From Clostridia bacterium (lineage in GTDB: Bacteria; Bacillota; Clostridia; Christensenellales; CAG-917), in contig CAAEDU010000061.1 of NCBI GenBank assembly GCA_900754695.1, positions 1-5,537 of the forward strand: a stretch of 5,537 nucleotides of DNA, read 5' to 3'. The translations under genes were made by a program, and so were the position numbers. The notes under the pieces were generated by a model that searched no databases, was not told the origin of the DNA, and saw nothing but the letters and a program-made list of their open reading frames with translations. Positions 1-5,401 of this stretch are shown here, one piece after another. The number at the start of each line of letters is the position of its first letter. Within the stretch, counting starts at the first letter, position 1.

Positions 1-25
1 CGCCCTGTGAGCGCTTGGTGAGCGG
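1..25. repeat. Outer inverted repeat, left copy
   Basis: This 25-nt segment matches the reverse complement of 5459-5483 with one substitution and two single-base gaps. It is the outermost part of a longer, collinear inverted block shared by the two window edges. It begins at the window edge, so the true repeat may extend further left. No coding signal is seen. Function unknown. Confidence 0.7.
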
Positions 26-30
26 CTCCA

Positions 31-100
31 CTTCGAATGAGATAACGTCGTGTCTAAGGACGTCACGCTCAGAGTTTTCGTGAAACCGTCTCCGAAAAAG
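31..100 (+). repeat. 70-nt degenerate repeat, copy A
   Basis: Begins with CTTCGAATGAG and ends with CTCCGAAAAAG. An ungapped comparison by eye with 137-206 gives 61 of 70 identical positions, and with the reverse complement of 5312-5381 gives 59 of 70. Copies A and B are spaced 106 nt start to start. No ORF with a ribosome binding site overlaps it, so it is read as a non-coding intergenic repeat. Its mechanism is unknown. Confidence 0.85.
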
Positions 101-136
101 TTTTCGTCGGGTTCAAACACGTCTCCGAACGAGTGC

Positions 137-206
137 CTTCGAATGAGATAACGCCGTGTCAAGCGACGTCACGCTTAGAGTGCTCGTTAAACCGTCTCCG
201 AAAGAG
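137..206 (+). repeat. 70-nt degenerate repeat, copy B
   Basis: Direct copy of the 31-100 repeat at 61/70 identity. It also matches the reverse complement of 5312-5381 at 58/70, and weaker similarity continues to about 227 (paired with 5291). Its core AAGCG-acgtca-CGCTT can form a 5-bp hairpin. The core is not fully kept in copy A, so a structured RNA is not strongly supported. Confidence 0.85.
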
Positions 207-250
207 AAACGGCGTGCTCGAAGACGCCTGCCCAAACGCTAATTCGCTGA

Positions 251-363
251 GCGCGATATTTCGATGAAGTGCGCGAAAGAGCCACTGTCAGGGAGCGGAG
301 CGTACACGAACGTACGTGAGCACCATGACAGTGGCTCTGACAAAGCAATTCGCGAAATAGCGC
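251..363. repeat. Long imperfect inverted repeat with perfect 13-bp arms
   Basis: The arms AGAGCCACTGTCA (278-290) and TGACAGTGGCTCT (326-338) are perfectly complementary and enclose a 35-nt loop. Outer segments also match: ATTTCG at 258-263 pairs with CGAAAT at 353-358, with GCGC stretches beyond both. On the minus strand it lies directly downstream of the stop codon of the CofE-like gene. In RNA it could form a long stem that protects the 3' end or slows polymerase. No U-run follows on the minus strand, so it is not a canonical intrinsic terminator. A non-autonomous mobile element or palindromic repeat is an alternative. Confidence 0.7.
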
Positions 364-365
364 CG

Positions 366-1550
366 TCAGTCGGCGTAGTTGGTGAAATAGTTTTGGATAT
401 ACACTATAGGAGTCCCCTTGTCACCCGAGCCGGAGGTGAGATCCGCGAGGGAACCGAGAAGGTCGGTAAGACGGCGGGGGGTGGTGCCTTGGGAGGCTTG
501 GGAGGCGAAGAGGGAGGTGGGCTTGGACTTGATCATCTCCTGGATGGCGTGCTTGGCTTCCTCACCGCGGAGGTCGCCGATGGCGTTGTCGGCGAGATAT
601 TTGAGCTTGAGCTCATTGGGCGTGCCGACGAGACCCGAAGTGTAGGCGGGAGAGACGACGGGGTCGGCGAGTTCCCAGATCTTGCCGACGGGGTCCTTGA
701 ACGCGCCGTCACCGTAGACCATGACTTCCACATTTTTGCCCGTCTTTTCGAGGAGGATGCTCTGCACCCTTTGGACGAACTTGTCGCAGTCGCGGGGGAA
801 GAGCTTGACGCTGTCGTCGGTGGCGAGGTTGGAGCCGAGGATGCCGTAGTCGGGATTGTAGCCGCTGCCGTCGACGGGGGCGTTCATGATCTCGTGCATG
901 GATATGACCTTCTCCGCGCCCGCGGCGAGCAGGAGACGCTTGGTGCGGAAGCGGGTGTGGATGTCCGCATTGATGACGACCTTGGTGTATTTCAGGATCT
1001 CCTGCGGACGGTTGGCGAGGATGATCTCGGTGCCCTCGCCCGCCATCTCCTTATAAAGGGCGATGTAGTCCATGCCCGTGAAGGGATGCTTGACCTCGCC
1101 GAAGGTGTCGTAGACTTCCTGCTCGGTGAAGACGTCGGTGTAAGGGTTGACGCCGTGCTCGTCGAGCGCGTCCATGTCCATGAGATGGTTGCCCACCTCG
1201 TCGGAAGGATAGCTGAGCATGATGACGAGCTTGTCCACGCCCTTGGAGATGCCCTTGAGCAGCATGGAGAAACGGTTGCGGGAGAGGATGGGGAAGATGA
1301 GACCCACCGTGCCGCCGCCCGTCTTTGCGCGGACGTCTTTTGCGATCTGCTCCACGGTGGCGTAGTTGCCCTGCGCCCTCGCGACCACCGCCTCGGTGAC
1401 GGCGAGAACGTCGCGGTCCTGCACTTTGAAACCGGTCTCGGGGTCGTTCGCCGCCGCGAGCAGGCTCTCCGCCACGATGGCGGGAAGGTCGTCGCCCTTC
1501 TTGACGATAGGAGCTTTGATGCCTCTTGAAATGGTGCCGACTGTAGCCAT
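366..1550 (-). CDS. CofE-family gamma-glutamyl ligase (coenzyme F420-0:L-glutamate ligase-like)
   Basis: A complete 394-residue protein. Characterised CofE enzymes use GTP to attach gamma-linked glutamates to coenzyme F420-0 in the cytoplasm. Residues 47-61 (DVLAVTEAVVARAQG) resemble the N-terminal nucleotide-binding strand motif of CofE, which usually reads like DVVVVxQTVVSKAEG. Other conserved-looking blocks are LSYPSDEVGNHL (112-123), VYGDGAFKDPVGKIWELADP (278-297) and LTSGSGDKGTP (371-381). It is much longer than archaeal CofE (about 250 residues), as is usual for the clostridial branch. The start is supported by ACGGAGGA just upstream at about 1555-1562 and by a consensus promoter. No other F420 gene (cofC, cofD, fbiC/cofGH) is visible, so the real acceptor may not be F420. 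The family call is confident; the substrate is uncertain. Confidence 0.88.
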   Translation of the reverse strand: MATVGTISRGIKAPIVKKGDDLPAIVAESLLAAANDPETGFKVQDRDVLAVTEAVVARAQGNYATVEQIAKDVRAKTGGGTVGLIFPILSRNRFSMLLKGISKGVDKLVIMLSYPSDEVGNHLMDMDALDEHGVNPYTDVFTEQEVYDTFGEVKHPFTGMDYIALYKEMAGEGTEIILANRPQEILKYTKVVINADIHTRFRTKRLLLAAGAEKVISMHEIMNAPVDGSGYNPDYGILGSNLATDDSVKLFPRDCDKFVQRVQSILLEKTGKNVEVMVYGDGAFKDPVGKIWELADPVVSPAYTSGLVGTPNELKLKYLADNAIGDLRGEEAKHAIQEMIKSKPTSLFASQASQGTTPRRLTDLLGSLADLTSGSGDKGTPIVYIQNYFTNYAD

Positions 1551-1583
1551 ATATCCTCCGTAAGAACGAGATCGTATGAGCGC

Positions 1584-1597
1584 GTGCGTTCCCGCAC
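1584..1597 (-). other. Small 5'-UTR stem-loop with GGAA tetraloop
   Basis: Read on the minus strand, GTGCG-GGAA-CGCAC forms a 5-bp stem closed by a GNRA-type tetraloop. It begins about 3 nt after the predicted transcription start of the CofE-like mRNA. It may stabilise the 5' end. No known riboswitch is recognised in this roughly 50-nt leader. Confidence 0.4.
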
Positions 1598-1606
1598 AAC
1601 GGAGTT

Positions 1607-1635
1607 ATTATACAACATCCCGCCCTTGATGTAAA
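1607..1635 (-). promoter_or_regulatory. Sigma-A type promoter for the CofE-like gene
   Basis: On the minus strand TTTACA (1635-1630) and TATAAT (1612-1607) are separated by exactly 17 bases. The -10 is a perfect match and the -35 matches 5 of 6. The predicted start is near 1600, leaving a leader of about 50 nt before the ATG at 1550. Confidence 0.85.
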
Positions 1636-1655
1636 CTACAAATCTTCCCCTGCCG

Positions 1656-1684
1656 TTGACAAAACGCGGGGAGGGGCGCATACT
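1656..1684 (+). promoter_or_regulatory. Candidate promoter for the radical SAM gene
   Basis: A perfect TTGACA (1656-1661) is followed after 17 bases by CATACT (1679-1684), which matches the -10 consensus at 4 of 6 positions. Transcription starting 7 nt past the -10 would begin at 1691, the A of the proposed ATG. It diverges from the CofE-like promoter, and the two -35 boxes are 20 bases apart. Confidence 0.55.
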
Positions 1685-1690
1685 GCCCGT

Positions 1691-2533
1691 ATGGATATCG
1701 CTTCGCTCACGTTCAGGATCGCCCGCACGGGACTGCACCGCTACGAAGAACCCTGCATCTCGGGGGAAAACGGCAGCGGCACGGTGTTCTTTTCGGGCTG
1801 CGACATGCGCTGCCCTTTCTGCCAGAACGCGGAGATCTCACACGGCGGCAAAGGTGTGAACGTGAACGGCGAGGAACTGCTCTCCCTCCTCCTGCGCCTC
1901 GAAGAAGAGGGCGCGGAAAACGTCAACCTCGTCACCCCCTATCCGTGGGCTAAACGGCTCATCCCCGTACTTAAAGTGTTCAAAACGCGCTCTGAACTGC
2001 CCGTTGTGTGGAACGGGAACGGCGCGGAGGATGTCATGATCCTGCGCGGGCTCGAGGGCGTCGTCGATGTCTGGCTGACCGATCTCAAATATTCCGACGG
2101 CGCGCTCGCCGTAGAATACGGCGCTCCGCGGGACTATCCCGAACGCGCGCGCGTCGCCCTGAAAGAGATGCGCAGGCAGGCTCCAGAGGATGTCTTCGAC
2201 AAAAGGGGGATGATGAAAAAGGGCGTGATCGTCCGCCACCTGGTGCTGCCGGGGGCTGCGGATAACACGGCGGGCGTGATGAGGATGATCGCGGACGTCG
2301 ACCCGTCCCTTTTCGTCAGCGTGATGGCGCAATATTTCCCCACCCCCGCGGTGAAGGAGCATCCCCTGCTCTCCCGCAGGATAACGCGGGAGGAATACGA
2401 CGCGGCGGTGGACGCCTTCTTCGCCGCAGGGCTGAAAAACGGCTTCTCCCAAGACCCCGAAAGCGCCACGGAAGACTACGTCCCGGATTTTGCGACAAGC
2501 ATACAAGAGATAAAGACCCTGCTCCGCCGCTGA
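1691..2533 (+). CDS. Radical SAM protein, PflX/COG1313 type (pyruvate formate-lyase activase-like)
   Basis: A 280-residue cytoplasmic enzyme of the radical SAM superfamily. The cluster motif C37-x3-C41-x2-C44 sits in SGCDMRCPFCQN and should bind the 4Fe-4S cluster that cleaves S-adenosylmethionine. The preceding HRYEEPCISGENGSGTVFFSG block (residues 16-36), DLKYSD (131-136), RGMMKKGVIVRHLVLPG (172-188) and MAQYFPTP (212-219) are characteristic of the PflX/COG1313 family, whose substrate is unknown. The usual N-terminal segment with a Cys-rich CxLCPRxC motif is absent. The frame upstream of 1691 does not supply it. GGGGAGGGG at 1668-1676 lies 14 nt from the ATG, which is long for a Shine-Dalgarno site, so translation may be leaderless. 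The start codon is therefore less certain than the family. No pyruvate formate-lyase gene is nearby. Confidence 0.88.
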   Translation: MDIASLTFRIARTGLHRYEEPCISGENGSGTVFFSGCDMRCPFCQNAEISHGGKGVNVNGEELLSLLLRLEEEGAENVNLVTPYPWAKRLIPVLKVFKTRSELPVVWNGNGAEDVMILRGLEGVVDVWLTDLKYSDGALAVEYGAPRDYPERARVALKEMRRQAPEDVFDKRGMMKKGVIVRHLVLPGAADNTAGVMRMIADVDPSLFVSVMAQYFPTPAVKEHPLLSRRITREEYDAAVDAFFAAGLKNGFSQDPESATEDYVPDFATSIQEIKTLLRR

Positions 2534-2534
2534 A

Positions 2535-2546
2535 CGCACGCGTGCG
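2535..2546. repeat. 12-bp palindrome CGCACGCGTGCG after the radical SAM gene
   Basis: A perfect palindrome one base after the radical SAM stop codon. No T-run follows, so it is not a convincing intrinsic terminator. Transcripts of the radical SAM gene may continue towards the uracil operon leader. Confidence 0.4.
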
Positions 2547-2581
2547 GGTGTATGAAATTGTCGCGCGCGCGAAAAAAGGAG

Positions 2582-2611
2582 TTGTCAAAATTCTTCCGCT
2601 CGTGCTATAAT
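2582..2611 (+). promoter_or_regulatory. Sigma-A type promoter for the uracil salvage operon
   Basis: TTGTCA (2582-2587, 5/6 match) and a perfect TATAAT (2606-2611) are separated by 18 bases. The predicted start is near 2618, about 195 nt before the permease ATG, leaving room for the leader ORF and attenuator described below. Confidence 0.85.
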
Positions 2612-2624
2612 TTGGAAAATGTTT

Positions 2625-2642
2625 GCGGGAGCGCGCTCCCGC
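2625..2642 (+). promoter_or_regulatory. GC-rich leader hairpin abutting the leader ORF ribosome binding site
   Basis: GCGGGAG (2625-2631) pairs with CTCCCGC (2636-2642) around a CGCG loop. It forms a 7-bp stem near the 5' end of the leader RNA. Its 3' arm ends immediately before the GGAGG at 2643-2647, so it could pace polymerase or affect ribosome loading on the leader ORF. Confidence 0.6.
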
Positions 2643-2652
2643 GGAGGGTGTA

Positions 2653-2733
2653 ATGAAGGGTGTCGGGATCGCAGCAGGAGAGAGAGTCGTCTTCCCCGTC
2701 TTGCTGTCTCTCATTCTCCCCTTCGGAGTGTGA
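2653..2733 (+). CDS. 26-codon leader peptide of the uraA-upp attenuator
   Basis: A short ORF starting MKGVGIAAGERVV and ending LPFGV, too short for standard gene calls. Its ATG at 2653 is preceded by GGAGG at 2643-2647 with a 5-nt spacer, as good a start as that of the main genes. The TGA (2731-2733) shares its last base with the 5' arm of the downstream terminator hairpin. Codons 12-24 (2686-2724) form a tract with 33 pyrimidines in 39 bases, 16 of them T. No run of one amino acid stands out, which argues against classical amino-acid attenuation. The layout resembles the E. coli pyrBI leader and the rph-pyrE junction. I infer that translation, not the peptide product, matters. Confidence 0.6.
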   Translation: MKGVGIAAGERVVFPVLLSLILPFGV

Positions 2734-2759
2734 TGTCCCCTTTTCGGGGACATTTTTTT
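2733..2759 (+). terminator. Intrinsic terminator acting as the operon attenuator
   Basis: ATGTCCCC (2733-2740) and GGGGACAT (2746-2753) form a perfect 8-bp stem around a TTTTC loop. Seven T residues follow (2753-2759). It lies between the operon promoter and the permease start, so it must be read through for expression. A ribosome at the leader stop codon would cover its 5' arm. Confidence 0.9.
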
Positions 2760-2811
2760 ATGCCGCGGGAGGCGGCGTGAGAGGCAAAAATAAATCAGGG
2801 AGATATATCTT

Positions 2812-4416
2812 ATGGCAGTCAATCTCGTCTATGACATCAACGACAAGCCGCCGTTTGCGAAACTGATCGTGCTTGCGGTGCAGCAACTGCTCGCCATCAT
2901 GGCGGCGACCATCGCCGTCCCCGTGGCGATCGGGCTCCCCACACAAGTGCCGTCGGCGATCCTCGGCGCGGGCGTGGGCACGCTGGTGTACCTGCTCTTC
3001 ACAAGGTTCAAGAGCCCTGTGTTCCTCGGCAGCTCATTCGCGTTCATCAGCTCGCTCATCGCGGCGACCTCTTTCGGCTATCTGGGCATCCTGGTCGGCG
3101 CGGCGTTCGCGGGCATGGTGTACGTCATCATCGCGGTGGTCATCCACTTCGCGGGCACGAAATGGGTGTCCAGACTCATGCCTCCCGTGGTCATCGGACC
3201 CACCGTCGCGCTCATCGGTCTTTCGCTTGCCGGCAGCGCGGTGACCAGCATCACCACAGCGGCGGGCGACTCCGTCAACGGATCGTACAACCTCGTCGCG
3301 CTCTTCTGCGGCTTGGTCACCTTCTTCACCGTCGTCGTGTGCTCCGGTCAGAAGCGCTTCAAGACCATGAAGCTCATTCCCTTCATCATCGGCATCGGCG
3401 CGGGTTACGTCGTGGCGGCGATCTTCACCGCGTTCGGTCTCGGCTTTGATGTGGACTATCTCAAGATCGTGGACTTCAGCCCCTTGGTCAACAACTTCGT
3501 GGACGCGGAGGGCAACTTCATGGGTGTGACCGCATTCCTCAACTACCCCGACTTCGCGCTCATCGAAGGCATAAGGGAGATCGTCGACGGCGCTCCGCGC
3601 ACGGGCGTGGAAGGCGCGGTGCTGCTCAACGGACAGGGCGTGGCGGAAGTGGCGCTCGCCTTCATCCCCGTGGCTCTCGTCGTGTTTGCGGAACATATCG
3701 CCGACCACAAGAACCTGAGCTCCATCATCGGGCGCGACCTCGTCGAGGGCGAACCCGGTCTCAAACGCACCCTGCTCGGCGACGGCGTCGGCTCCATCGC
3801 GGGCACCATCCTTGGCATCTGCCCCAACACCACCTACGGCGAGTCCGTGGGCTGCGTCGCCATCACGGGCAACGCCTCCGTGCGCACCATCCTGGTCACC
3901 GCCATCATGTGCGTGGTGCTCTCCTTCCTCTCCCCCATCATGGCGCTTCTGCAGACCATCCCCGCAGCGGTCATGGGCGGCGTGTGTTTCACTCTCTACG
4001 GCTTCATCGCCGTCAGCGGTCTCAAGATGTTCAAGGACATCGACCTCGGCGAGAACAAGAACCTCTTTGTCGTCAGCGCCATCCTCATCGCGGGCATCGG
4101 CGGGCTGGCGATCCAGATCCCCTATCACCTCGCGGACAACGGGCTTGTGGACAAAGCCATCACCGTCACTTCCATCGCGACCGCGCTCATCCTCGGCATC
4201 ATCACCTACGCCGTGATGAACAAGCTCGAAAAGAGCAAGCTCGGTCAGGGCGATGAGGAAGCGAGCGTGCCTTCCGCCGCCGTCGAGAACTCCGTCGAGC
4301 CCAGGCTCCTGCACGGAGAAAACGCTGAGGAGAACATCGTGACAGACGCAGCCGAGACCGCGGACGCCGAAGAGACGGCGTCGGTCACGGCAGAGACCGA
4401 AACCAAGGAGGAATGA
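2812..4416 (+). CDS. uraA: NCS2 family uracil (uracil/xanthine) permease
   Basis: A 534-residue multi-pass membrane protein, a nucleobase:cation symporter-2 family member that probably imports uracil with protons. Key features match UraA: the TM1 segment VQQLLAIMAATIAVPV (23-38), GSSFAFI (73-79) in TM3, AEH (293-295) with Glu294 in the TM8 position that binds uracil in UraA, and PNTTYGES (338-345) with Glu344 in the TM10 position. TM1 has QQ where E. coli UraA has QH. It is about 100 residues longer than UraA, owing to an insertion around 212-275 and an acidic tail at about 478-534. The ribosome binding site AGGGAG (2797-2802) lies 9 nt before the ATG. Linkage to upp favours uracil over xanthine. 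Confidence 0.92.
   Translation: MAVNLVYDINDKPPFAKLIVLAVQQLLAIMAATIAVPVAIGLPTQVPSAILGAGVGTLVYLLFTRFKSPVFLGSSFAFISSLIAATSFGYLGILVGAAFAGMVYVIIAVVIHFAGTKWVSRLMPPVVIGPTVALIGLSLAGSAVTSITTAAGDSVNGSYNLVALFCGLVTFFTVVVCSGQKRFKTMKLIPFIIGIGAGYVVAAIFTAFGLGFDVDYLKIVDFSPLVNNFVDAEGNFMGVTAFLNYPDFALIEGIREIVDGAPRTGVEGAVLLNGQGVAEVALAFIPVALVVFAEHIADHKNLSSIIGRDLVEGEPGLKRTLLGDGVGSIAGTILGICPNTTYGESVGCVAITGNASVRTILVTAIMCVVLSFLSPIMALLQTIPAAVMGGVCFTLYGFIAVSGLKMFKDIDLGENKNLFVVSAILIAGIGGLAIQIPYHLADNGLVDKAITVTSIATALILGIITYAVMNKLEKSKLGQGDEEASVPSAAVENSVEPRLLHGENAEENIVTDAAETADAEETASVTAETETKEE
4405..4411 (+). promoter_or_regulatory. Ribosome binding site of upp inside the end of uraA
   Basis: AAGGAGG overlaps the last three sense codons of the permease (Lys-Glu-Glu), 6 nt before the upp ATG at 4418. 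The stop of uraA and the start of upp are one base apart, which predicts translational coupling. Confidence 0.85.
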
Positions 4417-4417
4417 C

Positions 4418-5056
4418 ATGAAAGACTATCCCAATGTCACCATTCTCGATCACCCTCTCATCAGGCACAAGATCGCCATACTCCGCGATGTCAACACCGG
4501 GATGAAAGAGTTCCGTGAGCTGGTGGAGGAGATCACCACCCTCATGGTGTACGAGAGCTTCAAGCACGTCCCCACCAAGAAGGTGATGGTGCAGACTCCC
4601 CTTGAGCTCACCGAGCAGACAATGGTCGCCGACGGCGCCGTCGCCGTCGTCCCCATCCTGCGCGCGGGACTGGGCATGGTCAACGGCGTGCACACCCTCT
4701 TCCCCACCGCACGCGTGGGACACATCGGGCTCTACCGCGACGAGGAGACCCTCGAGCCTCACGAGTACTACTGCAAGCTCCCCGACGGCATCGAGAACAG
4801 CGTCGCCATCCTGCTCGACCCCATGCTGGCAACGGGCGGCAGCGCCTCCGCCGCCATCGGCTTCCTCAAAGACCGCGGCTGCAAAAAGATCATGCTGATG
4901 AGCATCATCGCCGCCCCCGTCGGCATCGAGACCGTCGCCGAAGCGCACCCCGATGTGGAGATCTTCGTCTCCACCCTCGACCGCTGCCTCAACGACCACG
5001 GCTACATCCTGCCCGGTCTCGGCGACGCCGGCGACCGCCTCTTCGGCACGAAGTGA
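4418..5056 (+). CDS. upp: Uracil phosphoribosyltransferase
   Basis: A 212-residue cytoplasmic enzyme that joins uracil and PRPP to give UMP and pyrophosphate, the key uracil salvage step. Length agrees with E. coli Upp (208). Diagnostic blocks are PILRAGLGM (79-87), the PRPP-binding loop LLDPMLATGGSAS (132-144) and the C-terminal uracil-binding segment GYILPGLGDAGDRLFGT (195-211). All are intact, so it should be active. It starts one base after the permease stop with an excellent ribosome binding site, and is followed 30 bases later by a strong terminator. The pair with the permease forms a transport-and-trap unit, because converting imported uracil to charged UMP retains it in the cell. Confidence 0.97.
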   Translation: MKDYPNVTILDHPLIRHKIAILRDVNTGMKEFRELVEEITTLMVYESFKHVPTKKVMVQTPLELTEQTMVADGAVAVVPILRAGLGMVNGVHTLFPTARVGHIGLYRDEETLEPHEYYCKLPDGIENSVAILLDPMLATGGSASAAIGFLKDRGCKKIMLMSIIAAPVGIETVAEAHPDVEIFVSTLDRCLNDHGYILPGLGDAGDRLFGTK

Positions 5057-5086
5057 CCTTCGCCCCGAAACGATGACCCAACCACC

Positions 5087-5113
5087 AAAGCCCCGCTCCC
5101 CGCGGGGCTTTTT
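5087..5113 (+). terminator. Intrinsic terminator of the uraA-upp operon
   Basis: AAAGCCCCGC (5087-5096) pairs with GCGGGGCTTT (5102-5111) around a TCCCC loop, giving a 10-bp stem ending in a T-run to 5113. It lies 30 bases after the upp stop and ends the operon. Confidence 0.95.
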
Positions 5114-5127
5114 GTTTGCGACTTTTC

Positions 5128-5146
5128 CAAGGGGCTCAGCCCCTTG
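5128..5146. repeat. Hairpin CAAGGGGC / GCCCCTTG
   Basis: Two perfect 8-bp complementary arms (5128-5135, 5139-5146) with a TCA loop, just after the operon terminator. The sequence is GC-rich and lacks a following T-run on the plus strand. On the minus strand it is followed only by a short GGAAAAG, so terminator activity is doubtful. It looks like a dispersed intergenic palindrome. Confidence 0.6.
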
Positions 5147-5152
5147 ACCCCT

Positions 5153-5173
5153 GCGAGGGTATTATACCCTCGC
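5153..5173. repeat. Hairpin GCGAGGGTA / TACCCTCGC
   Basis: Perfect 9-bp arms (5153-5161, 5165-5173) around TTA. It follows the previous hairpin after six bases, making a paired palindromic unit. The central ATTATA reads as TATAAT on the other strand, but no -35 at proper spacing was seen. Confidence 0.65.
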
Positions 5174-5290
5174 GCTCCCATGCTATTTGTTTATAGCTCA
5201 TTCAAACGCCCGTTTTGTCAAGGAACCGCGCCGAAATTTTAGCTTGCGGGGGTATTATGGGGACACACTTGTGACAAAAAGCTTGATAGA
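5174..5290. other. Intergenic stretch with weak inverted repeats, no gene seen
   Basis: No ORF with a ribosome binding site is supported here. Two short inverted pairs are visible: TTTTGTCA (5213-5220) with TGACAAAA (5272-5279), and GGGGAC (5259-5264) with GTCCCC (5293-5298). They interleave, so they cannot form one simple nested stem. They could be remnants of a repeat or mobile element. Confidence 0.4.
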
Positions 5291-5381
5291 ACGTCCCCGA
5301 GCACGACGGCTCTCATTCGGAGACGGTCTCACGAAAACTCCGAGCGTGACGTCGCTTGACACGACGCTCTCTTATTTGAAG
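5291..5381 (-). repeat. Degenerate repeat, inverted copy C
   Basis: The reverse complement of 5312-5381 matches 31-100 at 59/70 positions and 137-206 at 58/70 without gaps. Weaker similarity (15/21) extends to 5291, pairing with 207-227. It is thus an inverted copy of the left-edge repeat on the far side of the four genes. An overlapping 78-codon ORF (5187-5423) lacks a ribosome binding site and runs through the repeat, so it is not called. Confidence 0.85.
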
Positions 5382-5401
5382 TGGAGCCACCCACTAACGC
5401 G

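Noticed and set aside
31..206. CRISPR array
   Set aside because: The repeats are too long and degenerate, only two direct copies exist, and there are no uniform spacers or cas genes.
264..1529. 421-codon plus-strand ORF opposite the CofE-like gene
   Set aside because: It is antisense to a well-supported gene with recognisable motifs, its own product looks low-complexity (Gly/Val/Glu/Asp-rich), and its start lies inside the inverted repeat without a ribosome binding site.
2535..2580. Terminator after the radical SAM gene
   Set aside because: There is a palindrome and a CG-rich run, but no following T-tract on the plus strand.
2671..2712. PyrR-binding loop in the uracil operon leader
   Set aside because: A GAGAGA/TCTCTC pairing exists, but the sequence does not fit the conserved UCCNGNGAGG-type PyrR loop. 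It cannot be fully excluded without a covariance search.
3034..4419. 461-codon minus-strand ORF opposite uraA
   Set aside because: It is a shadow in GC-rich coding DNA, His/Asp/Gly-rich with no recognisable domain, while the opposite strand is a clear permease.
5153..5173. Minus-strand promoter from the TATAAT in the hairpin
   Set aside because: The hexamer is the centre of a perfect palindrome, no properly spaced -35 was seen, and it would fire into the operon terminator.
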